From Geobacillus jurassicus NBRC 107829 (lineage in GTDB: Bacteria > Bacillota > Bacilli > Bacillales > Anoxybacillaceae): DNA of 64,000 bases. Position 1 is the first letter of the stretch, and each line of letters begins with the position of its first letter. This document shows, piece by piece, positions 54,194 to 63,456 of the stretch. Location of the stretch: the NCBI RefSeq assembly GCF_001544315.1, contig NZ_BCQG01000016.1, positions 1 through 64,000 on the forward strand, written 5' to 3'. The translations under genes and the position numbers were made by a program. The notes beneath the pieces are model-generated. The model searched no databases, was not told where the DNA came from, and worked only from the letters and a program-made list of their open reading frames with translations.

Positions 54194-55075
54194 ATGAAGA
54201 AATGGAAACTCGCCTTGACGGTGCTGGCGGATTTGTTGCTTACCATTTTAACGATTATGGCGATTATCGCGTTTGCGCAAAGCTATTCCTTGTTTCCGAG
54301 CCCGCAAATGGTCACGGTGTTTTGGCAGCAATTTCAGCAGCTGTTTTGGAGCTTTTTTTATATTCGTGATATAACGGTTTCGCTCTCGCAATGGCACAAT
54401 GCTCCCCTGCTCTCAACGATGATGGAGCCGTATGCCTATTCCCTTATTATTTTATGGGGGGCGCTGGCTGTTTCCTTCCTTATAGCCGTTACGGGAGCCT
54501 ACATCTGCTTTTTGCTTCCGCGCCCGCTGCAAAAGATTGTTAAAGGAATCGCGTTTTTTCTTGAGTCGATCCCCGATGTTATCTTTATTTTTTCCACGCA
54601 ACTGTTTGTCATCTGGGTGTTTAAAAAGACAGATTTGCTTATTGTCGATCCGGTTGCCGGTTTTGACAATGTATACGTGTTACCGATTGTAATGATTTCA
54701 ATTTTGCCTTCAATTATGCTGTTCCAAATGACATTTCTTGCGTTTACGGAAGAAAAGGACAAGCCATACGTTGAATATGCGCTAGCGAAAGGCTTGTCAA
54801 AAACGGCAGTGCTATGGCGCCACATGTTCCGCAATGCGCTGATCACCGTGTTTTCTAACATGCAATATTTGTTTTGGTTTATGCTGTCGAACTTGTTAGT
54901 GACGGAATATTTGTTTAATATGCACGGATTTTTCCGGTTTTTGTATGAGCAGCGCCATACGCCGGAAGTAGTGGCTATCGGTCTTGCCATGCTGTTTTTG
55001 CCGTTTTACATCATTGATGTGGCCGGGAAACGAGTGATTGCTTATTTGACGGGAATAGAGAGGGGCGTAGCGTGA
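54194..55075 (+). CDS. ABC transporter permease (DppB/OppB-like)
   Basis: About 293 residues with six or so membrane helices. The EAA-loop-like region contacting an ATPase is EYALAKGLSKTAVLWRHMFR. It resembles oligopeptide permeases of the DppB/OppB family. GAAGGAGGGGGATC precedes the ATG at 54194; an in-frame ATG at 54161 is unlikely. It ends overlapping the second permease gene. No ATPase or classical peptide-binding gene is in this operon. Confidence 0.82.
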   Translation: MKKWKLALTVLADLLLTILTIMAIIAFAQSYSLFPSPQMVTVFWQQFQQLFWSFFYIRDITVSLSQWHNAPLLSTMMEPYAYSLIILWGALAVSFLIAVTGAYICFLLPRPLQKIVKGIAFFLESIPDVIFIFSTQLFVIWVFKKTDLLIVDPVAGFDNVYVLPIVMISILPSIMLFQMTFLAFTEEKDKPYVEYALAKGLSKTAVLWRHMFRNALITVFSNMQYLFWFMLSNLLVTEYLFNMHGFFRFLYEQRHTPEVVAIGLAMLFLPFYIIDVAGKRVIAYLTGIERGVA

Positions 55076-56088
55076 TGCGCGCATTCCGTAACGTTTATTT
55101 TACGGCAGGGTTTATCATCGCGGCCGGTCTATTGCTGGCCAGTTTTTTATATTCTTATTGGCTGAAAGACATCATTCCACAGCCGCCGGAGCGGATCTAC
55201 AATGAGGCTGGACGGCTCGTTGATGTTCCACCGTACCCGCCGAGCTGGGCCCATCTGTTTGGCGTCGACCGCCAAGGCGAAGATGTGTTTTGGAAAGTCA
55301 TCGACGGGGCGAAATATACGATTTTCACCGCGTTGGCAGTCAGTTTGCTGCGGCTGGCGTTCGGGACGGTCGGCGGAATCATTTATGCTTTTTATTTACA
55401 GAAATTTCGTTTTATTGCCGAGTCCATCGTCCGCGCATTTCGTTTTGTGCCGGCGATATTTTTAACGATGCTCTTTTTTGCTTTCATTCCATTGGAGGAG
55501 CAAGGAGCCGGAATGGAAGTGTTGATAAAACAAATATTGGTGTTTGCGGCTGTTGCGCTTCCGCCGTTAATGCTGGTCATCGGCAATGATATCGCTGTCT
55601 TTTTGCAAAATGAATTTGTCGTTTCTTCCCGGCTGATGGGAGCTAATAACTTTTGGCTCATCCGCAAGCACGTTCTCCCGTATATGCGGCCGCGGCTGTT
55701 TTTACTGTTTATCCAGCAGACGGTGCAGTCGCTCTTGCTGCTTGTGCATCTCGGAGCGTTTCAAATTTTGCTAGGAGGCGTAAAAATTATCGACAATTCC
55801 GATGGGTTGGGCCCTCCGGAGAAGGTGGCGATCTCCCTTTCGAACGAATGGTCCGGCTTGATCGGTCTTTCCTATCGGGAAATGATGCTTGACCAATGGA
55901 TTGTTGTCGGGCCGTGTGTTGCCTTTATCGTTGCGATTTTTGCCTTCAAATTAATGGGAAAAGGGTTAGAGCAAGTGATCGACGAAAAAGGAAAACGGAA
56001 GCAGCGGAAAAAACAGCGGAGTTCAGCGGGAAAAACCGCTTCTTTTCCGCCGCAGCAGAGCGATTTTGAATTTGTACTTTATAAATAG
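55075..56088 (+). CDS. ABC transporter permease (DppC/OppC-like)
   Basis: 337 residues. Five to six membrane helices; N-terminal region with LFGVDRQGEDVFWKVIDGAK, the typical HP[LF]GTDxxGRD-like motif of DppC/OppC, and the ATPase-contact loop VVSSRLMGANNFWLIRKHVL. The C-terminus has a basic tail (EKGKRKQRKKQRSSAGK). TGATG joins the stop of the previous gene to this ATG. Its partner ATPases are not in the window. Two permeases and a lipoprotein without an ATPase suggest either a shared ATPase or an incomplete transfer. Confidence 0.82.
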   Translation: MRAFRNVYFTAGFIIAAGLLLASFLYSYWLKDIIPQPPERIYNEAGRLVDVPPYPPSWAHLFGVDRQGEDVFWKVIDGAKYTIFTALAVSLLRLAFGTVGGIIYAFYLQKFRFIAESIVRAFRFVPAIFLTMLFFAFIPLEEQGAGMEVLIKQILVFAAVALPPLMLVIGNDIAVFLQNEFVVSSRLMGANNFWLIRKHVLPYMRPRLFLLFIQQTVQSLLLLVHLGAFQILLGGVKIIDNSDGLGPPEKVAISLSNEWSGLIGLSYREMMLDQWIVVGPCVAFIVAIFAFKLMGKGLEQVIDEKGKRKQRKKQRSSAGKTASFPPQQSDFEFVLYK

Positions 56089-56235
56089 GCTATCCTAAAA
56101 ATAAGTGGTATACAAAGGATATAAACTTGATAGTATGGGCAATACAGCTTATTTTAATGTATCGTTGTTCCGAAAATTGGAATAAGTGTCTCTGATAAGG
56201 TAATTGTTGTTTTTTTTCTGCTAGTGTAAAAATTG

Positions 56236-56272
56236 CGAACGAAGAGAAGGTTCACCCTTCTCTTCGTTTCAG
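56236..56272 (+). terminator. Terminator after the permease operon
   Basis: AACGAAGAGAAGG-TTCA-CCTTCTCTTCGTTT forms a long stem; a T tract starts about 12 bases further on. Confidence 0.7.
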
Positions 56273-56435
56273 ACTGTTGACAGCTTTTTTATTATGGGGG
56301 TAGTACAGAGGAGGAACGGAAGGAAAAAACGATGCTTCGTCAACACCAAGAAGAGAAGATGGGTGCCATACAAAAACGACGGTAAAACTGGATGATCTTG
56401 TCCCAGAGAATCACTTGGTGAGAAAACAGGATGTG
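56273..56435 (+). pseudogene. IS1182-type transposase N-terminal fragment
   Basis: From MLRQHQEEKMG (about 56331) the sequence continues in another frame as TVKLDDLVPENHLVRK, the usual IS1182 N-terminal motif. It stops at the istA fragment. Only about 100 bases remain. Confidence 0.55.
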
Positions 56436-56650
56436 ACCATTGATGATTGGGGGAGTGAATATATTTTCGGACGGTTTTCCGATCGATCCCCAATTCCCTC
56501 GCAATATCGGAAATACTCCTTCCCCTTTCATACATCTCTTTGATCACAAAAAATTCCCCTCTCGTAATCACGAACCATAGCTCCTCTCGTTGACACTATG
56601 GTTCTATTATAAGTGGGGAATTTTATTCCGGCTATATTGGGGATTTTATC
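56436..56650 (-). pseudogene. IS21-family istA 5' fragment with left end
   Basis: Minus-strand MITRGEFFVIKEMYERGRSI and SDIARELGIDRKTVRKYIHS form the helix-turn-helix N-terminus of IS5376-type IstA. It is cut off by the IS1182 fragment after about 42 residues. The upstream 56575-56650 is the IS left end with the AAATTCCCCA motif. Confidence 0.75.
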
Positions 56651-56705
56651 ATCGGCTTTAACAAAGGATTCAGTGTCGGAGTCCAAAGCAAAGGAAAGAA
56701 CAGAA

Positions 56706-56746
56706 AAAACGGCCGGACAGGGAACGGTTCCCTGTCCGGCCGGGTT
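56706..56746 (-). terminator. Terminator after pckA
   Basis: CGGCCGGACAGGGAAC and GTTCCCTGTCCGGCCG form a perfect 16-bp stem, followed on the minus strand by TTTTTT. It lies about 5 bases after the pckA stop. Confidence 0.93.
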
Positions 56747-56750
56747 CTTG

Positions 56751-58337
56751 TTAAACGAGCGGTCCGCCGAGTTTTTCAATGGACGGATCGATGTGGGCGA
56801 ATTTTTGGAAGTTGGCGCGGAATTTTTGCGCCAGTTCTTTCGCTTTTTGTTCGTACGCCTGTTTGTCCGCCCATGTGTTTTGCGGTTTAAGGACGTCATC
56901 GGGCACGCCCGGGACGTGCGCCGGGATGGCGAGGCCGAAAATCGGGTCTTGCACCGTCTCGACGTTGTCGAGCTCCCCTTCGACGGCGGCTTGCACCATC
57001 GCGCGGGTGTAGGCGAGCTTCATGCGGCTGCCGACGCCGTACGGTCCCCCTGTCCAGCCGGTGTTGACCAAAAAGACGCGGACGTTGTGTTCGGCGATTT
57101 TTTGCCCGAGCATTTCCGCGTATTCGACGGCCGGGCGCGGCAAAAACGGCGCGCCAAAGCATGTCGAGAACGTCGCTTCCGGTTCGGTGACGCCGCGTTC
57201 GGTGCCGGCGAGCTTGCTTGTGTAGCCGCTCAAGAAATGGTACATCGCCTGTTCACGCGTCAGCTTGCTGATGGGCGGCAGGACGCCGAACGCATCGGCC
57301 GTCAAAAACACGATCGTGGACGGATGGCCGGCGACGCTCGGGTCGATGATGTTTTGGATCGCTTGAAGCGGGTAGGCGGCGCGCGTGTTTTCCGTCAGCG
57401 TGCCGTCGTCGTAATTCGGCACGCGCGTCGCGTCATCGAGGATGACGTTTTCGAGCACCGCGCCGAAGCCGATGGCGTCAAAAATTTGCGGCTCTTTTTC
57501 ACGCGATAGATGGATGCATTTTGCATAGCAGCCGCCTTCGATGTTGAAAATGCCTCGGCTCGACCAGCCGTGTTCGTCATCGCCGATCAAGCGGCGGTTC
57601 GGGTCGGTCGAGAGCGTCGTTTTTCCCGTTCCCGACAAGCCGAAAAAGAGGGCGACGTCGCCTTCCTGGCCGACGTTGGCCGAGCAGTGCATCGGCAGGA
57701 TGCCTTGTTCCGGCAGCAAATAGTTCATCACCGAGAAAATCGATTTTTTCATTTCGCCGGCATATTCGGTGCCGCCGATCAACACGGTGCGCCGCTCAAA
57801 CGAGATGATGATGAACGCTTCCGAGCGCGTGCCGTCCACATTCGGGTCGGCTTTAAAGTTCGGCGCGCAAATGACCGTAAATTGCGGCTCATGCGCGGCG
57901 AGCTCCTCGGCGCTCGGGCGGATGAACAGCTGATGGACGAACAAGTTGTGCCAAGCGAATTCGTTGACGACTTGAATCGGCAGCCGATATTTCGGATCGG
58001 CGCCGGCAAAGCCTTTAAACACGAACAGCTCATCTTTCTTCATTAAATAATCGAGCACTTTGTCGTACAGTTTGTCAAACGTTTCTGGAGACATCGGCTG
58101 GTTGACGGCTCCCCAGTCGATCGTTTGCTTCGTTGACGGTTCTTCGACGATGTATTTGTCTTTCGGCGACCGTCCGGTGTACTTGCCGGTCGTGACGGCG
58201 ACTGCCCCGGTGTGGGTCAGCCGTCCTTCATTCCGCTGCAGCACTTTCTCGACGAGCTCGGCGACGGACAGTTGATGGCGAACGTACGGTTTTTGCAGCA
58301 ATACATCAAGCTTATTTGTCATGTTTGCGATCCCCAT
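56751..58337 (-). CDS. pckA: Phosphoenolpyruvate carboxykinase (ATP)
   Basis: Converts oxaloacetate and ATP to phosphoenolpyruvate, the entry to gluconeogenesis. 528 residues. Key motifs are [36 protein letters not shown], the kinase-1a loop [16 protein letters not shown] and the metal/nucleotide site [20 protein letters not shown], then [16 protein letters not shown]. The start is placed at the ATG at 58337; a GTG two codons upstream and an ATG at 58322 are alternatives. It is divergent from the S-box metK gene as in B. subtilis. Confidence 0.97.
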   Translation of the reverse strand: MGIANMTNKLDVLLQKPYVRHQLSVAELVEKVLQRNEGRLTHTGAVAVTTGKYTGRSPKDKYIVEEPSTKQTIDWGAVNQPMSPETFDKLYDKVLDYLMKKDELFVFKGFAGADPKYRLPIQVVNEFAWHNLFVHQLFIRPSAEELAAHEPQFTVICAPNFKADPNVDGTRSEAFIIISFERRTVLIGGTEYAGEMKKSIFSVMNYLLPEQGILPMHCSANVGQEGDVALFFGLSGTGKTTLSTDPNRRLIGDDEHGWSSRGIFNIEGGCYAKCIHLSREKEPQIFDAIGFGAVLENVILDDATRVPNYDDGTLTENTRAAYPLQAIQNIIDPSVAGHPSTIVFLTADAFGVLPPISKLTREQAMYHFLSGYTSKLAGTERGVTEPEATFSTCFGAPFLPRPAVEYAEMLGQKIAEHNVRVFLVNTGWTGGPYGVGSRMKLAYTRAMVQAAVEGELDNVETVQDPIFGLAIPAHVPGVPDDVLKPQNTWADKQAYEQKAKELAQKFRANFQKFAHIDPSIEKLGGPLV

Positions 58338-58474
58338 GTTCACAACCTGCCTTCTTTATTGTAATCACTCTTGGAAATAGTATAACACATTTTTATTAAT
58401 AGTCCATACTATTTGTGTAGGTTTTCGTGATTTATTTTTTCCTATTTTTTTGTAAAAAAAATTCCCCCCTATGC

Positions 58475-58497
58475 AGTTGACTTTACTTGCTTCCTTG
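58475..58497 (+). promoter_or_regulatory. Probable metK promoter
   Basis: A -35-like TTGACT followed about 17 bp later by a weak -10 (GATAAG or TAAGAT), placing the transcript start just before the S-box. Confidence 0.35.
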
Positions 58498-58522
58498 CGA
58501 TAAGATAAGTCATTGAACGGAT

Positions 58523-58639
58523 ACTCTTATCCCGAGCCGGTGGAGGGACAGGCCCGATGAAACCCAGCAACCGTCACAACTGTACATGTGTGAAATGGTG
58601 CTAACCTGTGGCAAGGCGCAGTCCTTGAACGATAAGAGT
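58523..58639 (+). promoter_or_regulatory. SAM-I (S-box) riboswitch upstream of metK
   Basis: The P1 stem is ACTCTTATC (58523-58531) with GATAAGAGT (58631-58639). The conserved core GAGGGACAGGCCCGATGAAA then CCCAGCAACC, with TGGTGCTAA and the P4 side, is the standard S-box pattern. With high SAM it should allow terminator formation and lower metK expression. Confidence 0.97.
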
Positions 58640-58664
58640 GAAAGGAAGCAATACGATTGCCATG

Positions 58665-58698
58665 ACCTTTCCTCAGCCGTTACAGGAAAGGTTTTTTA
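58665..58698 (+). terminator. S-box attenuator terminator
   Basis: ACCTTTCCT (58665-58673) and AGGAAAGGT (58684-58692) with a T6 tract, between the riboswitch and the metK start. Confidence 0.9.
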
Positions 58699-58769
58699 TA
58701 TTGCGATATTGCGAAAAGGGAAATGAGTTCCGTGTCGCCACATTATGCCAGGAGGAGGAAACAAACCGA

Positions 58770-59984
58770 ATGTCAGCCAAACGCCGCTTGTTTACTTCAG
58801 AATCTGTGACGGAAGGACATCCGGATAAAATTTGCGACCAAATTTCCGATGCGATTTTGGACGCCATTTTGGAAAAAGACCCGAACGCCCGCGTCGCTTG
58901 CGAAACGAGCGTGACGACCGGGCTGGTGCTTGTGAGCGGGGAAATCACGACGTCAACGTACGTGGACATTCCGCGCATCGTCCGCGATACGGTTCGGGAG
59001 ATCGGCTACACGCGCGCCAAATACGGATTTGACGCCGATACGTGCGCGGTGTTGACGTCGATTGACGAACAGTCGCCGGACATTGCGATGGGGGTTGACC
59101 GGGCGCTCGAGGCGCGCGAAGGTCAGATGACTGACGAGGAAATTGAAGCGATCGGCGCCGGCGACCAAGGGCTCATGTTTGGGTTCGCCTGCAATGAGAC
59201 GGAGGAATTGATGCCGCTGCCGATCTCGCTTGCGCACCGCTTGGCGCGCCGATTGGCGGAAGTGCGCAAAACGGACGTCCTGCCGTACTTGCGCCCGGAC
59301 GGCAAAACGCAAGTGACGATCGAATACGATGAAAACGGCAAACCGGTGCGCGTCGATACGATCGTCGTTTCCGCGCAGCATCATCCGGAAATCACGCAAG
59401 AGCAAATCCAACGCGACATTAAGGAACATGTCATCAAGCCGGTCGTGCCGGCGGAGCTGCTGGATGAGAACACGAAATATTTCATCAACCCGACAGGACG
59501 ATTTGTCATCGGCGGTCCGCAAGGGGATGCCGGGTTGACGGGGCGGAAAATCATCGTCGATACGTACGGCGGCTACGCCCGTCACGGGGGCGGCGCGTTC
59601 TCGGGCAAAGATCCGACGAAAGTCGACCGTTCGGCGGCGTATGCGGCCCGCTATGTCGCGAAAAACATCGTCGCGGCAGGGCTTGCCGACAAATGCGAAG
59701 TGCAGCTCGCCTACGCCATCGGGGTCGCCCGTCCGGTTTCCATTTCGATCGATACGTTCGGCACTGGAAAAGTGTCGGAAGATGTGTTAATTGAAGTCGT
59801 GCGCAACAACTTCGACCTGCGCCCGGCGGGCATCATCAAAATGCTCGACCTTCGCCGCCCGATTTACAAACAGACGGCCGCTTACGGCCATTTTGGGCGC
59901 ACGGACGTCGACCTGCCGTGGGAGCGCACCGACAAAGCCGCTTTGTTGAAAGAACAAGCGCTGGCGTTGGCGAACAACCGATAA
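58770..59984 (+). CDS. metK: S-adenosylmethionine synthase
   Basis: Makes S-adenosylmethionine from methionine and ATP. 404 residues. Signature regions are [37 protein letters not shown] and [33 protein letters not shown] precedes the ATG at 58770. An in-frame extension up to 58638 overlaps the riboswitch terminator and is not real. Expression is controlled by the S-box directly upstream. Its product is what the riboswitch senses, closing a feedback loop. LuxS, which acts on a downstream metabolite, is also in this window but separately transcribed. Confidence 0.98.
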   Translation: MSAKRRLFTSESVTEGHPDKICDQISDAILDAILEKDPNARVACETSVTTGLVLVSGEITTSTYVDIPRIVRDTVREIGYTRAKYGFDADTCAVLTSIDEQSPDIAMGVDRALEAREGQMTDEEIEAIGAGDQGLMFGFACNETEELMPLPISLAHRLARRLAEVRKTDVLPYLRPDGKTQVTIEYDENGKPVRVDTIVVSAQHHPEITQEQIQRDIKEHVIKPVVPAELLDENTKYFINPTGRFVIGGPQGDAGLTGRKIIVDTYGGYARHGGGAFSGKDPTKVDRSAAYAARYVAKNIVAAGLADKCEVQLAYAIGVARPVSISIDTFGTGKVSEDVLIEVVRNNFDLRPAGIIKMLDLRRPIYKQTAAYGHFGRTDVDLPWERTDKAALLKEQALALANNR

Positions 59985-59987
59985 ACG

Positions 59988-60029
59988 CAAAACGGAGGGG
60001 GCTAGAGAGGCCGCCCTCCGTTTTTTTTA
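59988..60029 (+). terminator. Terminator after metK
   Basis: AAAACGGAGGG...CCCTCCGTTTTTTTT. Confidence 0.9.
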
Positions 60030-60253
60030 GAATGACCGACCTAAGCGGCGGGTCAAGCATGCGAAACATCATGGCGATGTGGGCTGTGACGAGGAAGATG
60101 CCAACAAAAGCGGTATAACATTTGTGTTTTTCTAGGGAGATTGAATCGACTCATGCCAAGGCGCGGCGAACGCAAGCCGCGGGCTGCCTCCGCCAGTCGA
60201 AAAGTGGGCAAGCGACTTTTCCGTCAAGGATGTGGTAAAATCGTTTTTGCTCT
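60030..60253. other. Intergenic, no gene seen
   Basis: In B. subtilis asnB follows metK; no asnB or remnant of it is recognised here. Confidence 0.4.
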
Positions 60254-60787
60254 TCACTCCCACTCCGCCGGCCGCTGTTGCTGCAGCGCTTTATAATACT
60301 GCCCCTTCTCTACATATTCGCGGCGGATGCGTTCCATTTCGCGGAGATCGTCTTCCGTCAGCTCGCGGACGACTTTGGCCGGCCGGCCGAGAGCGAGCAC
60401 GTTGGGCGGAATTTTTTTGCCCGGCGGCACTAAACTGCCGGCGCCGATAAACGCGCCTTCCCCGATTTCGGCGCGATCCAAAATGATCGACCCCATGCCG
60501 ATCAGCGCGTTTTTCCGGACGATGGCGCTGTGCAAAATGACTTGATGGCCGACCGTCACGCCGTCTTCGATAATAAGCGGATTGTTTGGACTTTGATGCA
60601 AAATTGAGTTATCTTGAATATTGACCCGGTTGCCGATGATGGTCGGCGCCACGTCGCCGCGAATGACGGTGTTGAACCAAATGCTCGTCTCTTCGCCGAT
60701 CGTGACATCGCCGGTGATCGTCACATAGTCGGCGATAAAGGCGGATGCGGCAATTTGCGGCGTTTTGCCTTTGTATGGGTAAATCAT
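60254..60787 (-). CDS. ytoA: Gamma-carbonic-anhydrase-like hexapeptide protein (YtoA)
   Basis: 177 residues of left-handed beta-helix hexapeptide repeats (ADYVTITGDVTIGEETSIWF, NTVIRGDVAPTIIGNRVNIQ, TVGHQVILHSAIVRKNALIG), with histidines in IQDNSILHQS, GVTVGHQ and LHSA placed like the metal ligands of gamma-class carbonic anhydrases. Enzyme activity is not established for YtoA. GAAAGGAACG precedes the ATG at 60787; longer frames upstream are unsupported. It is in its B. subtilis neighbourhood, between metK and ytpB. Confidence 0.9.
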   Translation of the reverse strand: MIYPYKGKTPQIAASAFIADYVTITGDVTIGEETSIWFNTVIRGDVAPTIIGNRVNIQDNSILHQSPNNPLIIEDGVTVGHQVILHSAIVRKNALIGMGSIILDRAEIGEGAFIGAGSLVPPGKKIPPNVLALGRPAKVVRELTEDDLREMERIRREYVEKGQYYKALQQQRPAEWE

Positions 60788-60884
60788 GGGCGTTCGTTCC
60801 TTTCTGTTGCAAAATCGATCGTTCACCATGTATTGTACAACGCTGCGTCCAAATCGCCAACGAAAGCGAACGCGCCTAATCGGG

Positions 60885-61022
60885 ACTGGTGAAAAACGTT
60901 TCTTTTCGCCCAATGAGTGGTTGGGATAGGGAAAGAAGATCCGATTTCACAAAGCTTCTCAACGTGAGAAGAACCGTTGTTGAGCGGCTTTTTCATTCCA
61001 TCGCCAACCCTTTTATGGTTTG
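60885..61022. repeat. Intergenic imperfect repeat element (copy B)
   Basis: Shares ordered blocks with the stretch at 17180-17305 (CTGGTGAAAAACG; GAAGAACCGTTGTTG; TTCCATCGCCAAC), with different spacing. Confidence 0.4.
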
Positions 61023-61125
61023 CCCCGGCCGCAGGGATGGCAATACTGGAAGACGAGATTGCAGGCTGTTCAGACGCGAAACGATTTTGGTTGCCGATAA
61101 GATGGAAATGCTAGGAGACGAGATT

Positions 61126-62235
61126 ATGGTGTTTGCACCTGAGGTGAGCCGATTGAACATTCCGAAAAACCCCATCGCCTTGATGAAAATGGTGTATCGC
61201 GACGTGTTTCCGCTTGTCCACCGCGAACTTTCGCATTGGCGGCAACAGGCTGAGCATATTCCAGACCCAGAGCTGCGGCGCCAGGCGCTCGCGAGCATCG
61301 CTTCGAAAACGTTCCATTGCGAAGGCGGCGCCATTTTGGCGCTGTTGGCGGGCGAAAAACGAGAGGCGTGCATCCGCTTTATCGTCGCCTATCAGACGAT
61401 CAGCGATTATTTGGATAATTTGTGCGACCGGAGCACCTCGCTCGATCCGCTCGACTTTCGCGCCTTGCACGATTCGATGCCGGACGCCTTGACGATCGGC
61501 GCGGAGCCGTCGAACTATTACCGCCATCGCCGCGAACAGGAAGACGGCGGCTATTTGCCGGCGCTCGTCCGCACGTGCCAAGAGGTGCTCGAGACGGTGC
61601 GCCATTATGAAACGATCGCCCCGTTTTTGCATGAATTGGCCGGATATTATTGCGACTTGCAAGTGCATAAACACGTCGATGTCAACGAGCGGGTGCCGCG
61701 GCTGGTGCAATGGTTCGCGCAATACAAAGACTCCTTGCCGCCGATGGAATGGTACGAATTTTCCGCTTGCTCCGGTTCAACGCTTGGCATTTTTTGCCTC
61801 GTCGCCTACGCCTTTGGCGAGTCGCTGCCGCCGGAGATGGCGAAACGAGTGCGCGACGGCTATTTTCCGTACATTCAAGGGTTGCATATTTTGCTCGACT
61901 ATTTGATCGACCAGGAAGAAGACCGGGAAGGCGGCGACTTAAACTTTTGCTTTTACTACCCGAACGAAACCGTGCTGTTTGAGCGGCTTTGCCATTTCAT
62001 CGAAGAGGCCGACCGCCATGTCGGGGCGCTGCCGCACAGCGAGTTCCACCGCCTCATTCACCGAGGGCTTCTTGGGTTGTATTTGTCGGATGCCAAGGTG
62101 AAAAAGCAGCGCGGGCTGCGCCGGCTGGCGCGCCGGCTCGTCCGCGCCGGCGGGGCGGCATCGCAGTTTTTCTATTGGAACGGAAAAGCGTACCGCTTTT
62201 GGCAGGAGCGGCAAAAACGGCTGTCCTTTTCATAA
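61126..62235 (+). CDS. ytpB: Tetraprenyl-beta-curcumene synthase (YtpB, DUF2600)
   Basis: 369 residues of the DUF2600 family, a large terpene synthase type. It follows the B. subtilis YtpB pattern: HRELSHWRQQAEHIPDPELR, KTFHCEGGAILALLAG, AYQTISDYLDNLCDRSTSLD (the aspartate-containing metal site), YCDLQVHKHVDVNERVPRLV, GLHILLDYLIDQEEDREGGD and GLLGLYLSDAKVKKQRGLRR. It cyclises all-trans tetraprenyl (C35) diphosphate to a curcumene used for sesquarterpenes in spore formers. AGGAGACG suits the ATG at 61126; the same frame is open upstream into the repeat element but has no starts that fit. Confidence 0.92.
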   Translation: MVFAPEVSRLNIPKNPIALMKMVYRDVFPLVHRELSHWRQQAEHIPDPELRRQALASIASKTFHCEGGAILALLAGEKREACIRFIVAYQTISDYLDNLCDRSTSLDPLDFRALHDSMPDALTIGAEPSNYYRHRREQEDGGYLPALVRTCQEVLETVRHYETIAPFLHELAGYYCDLQVHKHVDVNERVPRLVQWFAQYKDSLPPMEWYEFSACSGSTLGIFCLVAYAFGESLPPEMAKRVRDGYFPYIQGLHILLDYLIDQEEDREGGDLNFCFYYPNETVLFERLCHFIEEADRHVGALPHSEFHRLIHRGLLGLYLSDAKVKKQRGLRRLARRLVRAGGAASQFFYWNGKAYRFWQERQKRLSFS

Positions 62236-62253
62236 AGGGCGGCCGTTTGCTTG
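62215..62253 (+). terminator. Terminator at the end of ytpB
   Basis: AAACGGCTGTCC...GGGCGGCCGTTT pairs with two G-U pairs; it overlaps the stop codon. Confidence 0.6.
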
Positions 62254-62293
62254 TATTGGCAAGGGCAGCGGTTCGTCGGCGGACCGGACGGAC

Positions 62294-62881
62294 TCAGGCG
62301 CCCCCATCCGCCCGATTCTCGAGCGCGAGCAAAAACGGCGGGTCGTTTTGCCGATTGATGAATTCGTATTTCAAGGCGTGGACGCGCCGCTGATCAAGGG
62401 AGCGGACGTAATCCAGGAGCGCGTCGCGTTCGCGCTTTCCTTCGGGATGGCCGTGGTAGACGACAAGGACGATGACGCCGCCCGGCTTCATGATGGAAAG
62501 CAGTTGATCGATCGCGGCGATCGTCGATTCCGGTTGGGTCACGATTTGCTTATTGCCGCCCGGCAAATAGCCGAGGTTGAACACCGCGCCGGCGATGCGC
62601 CCGTGTACATCGGCGGGAAGCGCCTCAAGCAGCTCGCTATGGCTTCGCTCGAACAACGTCGCCCGCCCGCATAGCCCATGTTCCGCGAGGCGGGCGGAAG
62701 CGGCGGCGATCGCCTCACGTTGAATGTCAAAGCCGAACACATGGCCGAAATCCCCGACGCGTTGAGCCAAATACACGGTGTCGCGCCCGTTGCCGACGGT
62801 CGCGTCGACGGCGATGTCGCCTTCGTTGACTGCTTGATCAAGCAAAAAGCGGGCAAACGGCAAAATGTTCATCAAAGCCAT
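62294..62881 (-). CDS. ytqB: Class I SAM-dependent rRNA methyltransferase-like (YtqB)
   Basis: 195 residues. SAM-binding motif I is AVDATVGNGRDTVYLAQRVG, motif II is VFGFDIQREAIAAASARLAE, and AGAVFNLGYLPGGNKQIVTQ is the catalytic NLGYLP motif of the rRNA methyltransferase/YtqB group. AAGGAGGGCC precedes the ATG at 62881. The natural RNA target is not established. The radical-SAM gene ytqA, usually next to it in B. subtilis, is not found here; only a coding-looking fragment lies upstream. Confidence 0.93.
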   Translation of the reverse strand: MALMNILPFARFLLDQAVNEGDIAVDATVGNGRDTVYLAQRVGDFGHVFGFDIQREAIAAASARLAEHGLCGRATLFERSHSELLEALPADVHGRIAGAVFNLGYLPGGNKQIVTQPESTIAAIDQLLSIMKPGGVIVLVVYHGHPEGKRERDALLDYVRSLDQRRVHALKYEFINRQNDPPFLLALENRADGGA

Positions 62882-63174
62882 CGGTTGGCCCTCCTTGCGA
62901 TCGTTTCATCGTTTACGTTGGCGGGGATGGCGCTGCGGCCAAAGATGTCGGGCGCCATCGCTTTTTCCCTCCAGCCGCTCCATCCTCTACGCCGGCGTGA
63001 CAGAAAACCTTGAGCTGACCGACATCGGCCTGATCGAGCTGAACGAAGATCCTCACGTCGGCATTGTAACAAAAACTTCATTGAAAATCGACCGCTGCCA
63101 ATCATTGGCGTGATACGGATGCCGTAAGCGGCGCATAGTAAACATGAGGGAACTTCACGAAACGAGGTGAGTGC
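62882..63174. other. Intergenic with a short coding-like fragment
   Basis: Plus-strand 62997-63110 has strong third-position GC and reads TENLELTDIGLIELNEDPHV then GIVTKTSLKIDRC, ending in a stop. No start or family is recognised, so it may be a gene remnant. Confidence 0.4.
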
Positions 63175-63438
63175 ATGGCGACAAGACAATCTGTCGAGGA
63201 ATTTTTGCAGCGGTGCGAAGATGTGATCCGCTACGCGAAAGAGCAATATACGGAAGCGCAAAAGCAGGAGCATTACAACATCACCGAATACACAAACGCC
63301 CAGCAGATGCTCGAGCGGGCGGTCATCGATTTGGCGCACTTGGCACGAAGCTGCAATGCCCAGCAGCGCGAGCAGCTGCATCGGATGCGGCTCCAGCTTG
63401 AGCAATTGCAAAACGACATGATTTTGCTTGACCGCTGA
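63175..63438 (+). CDS. ytzC: YtzC-like protein (DUF2524)
   Basis: 87 residues: ATRQSVEEFLQRCEDVIRYA, then EHYNITEYTNAQQMLERAVI and EQLHRMRLQLEQLQNDMILL. It is all helical and likely coiled coil, and is the DUF2524 family known as YtzC in B. subtilis. The function is unknown. CGAGGTGAGTGC precedes the ATG at 63175. The next small gene starts 18 bases later. Confidence 0.85.
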   Translation: MATRQSVEEFLQRCEDVIRYAKEQYTEAQKQEHYNITEYTNAQQMLERAVIDLAHLARSCNAQQREQLHRMRLQLEQLQNDMILLDR

Positions 63439-63456
63439 AACGAGGAGGAACACGAC

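Noticed and set aside
56613-57509. 298-codon plus-strand frame opposite pckA
   Set aside because: Spans the pckA terminator and runs antisense through the gene.
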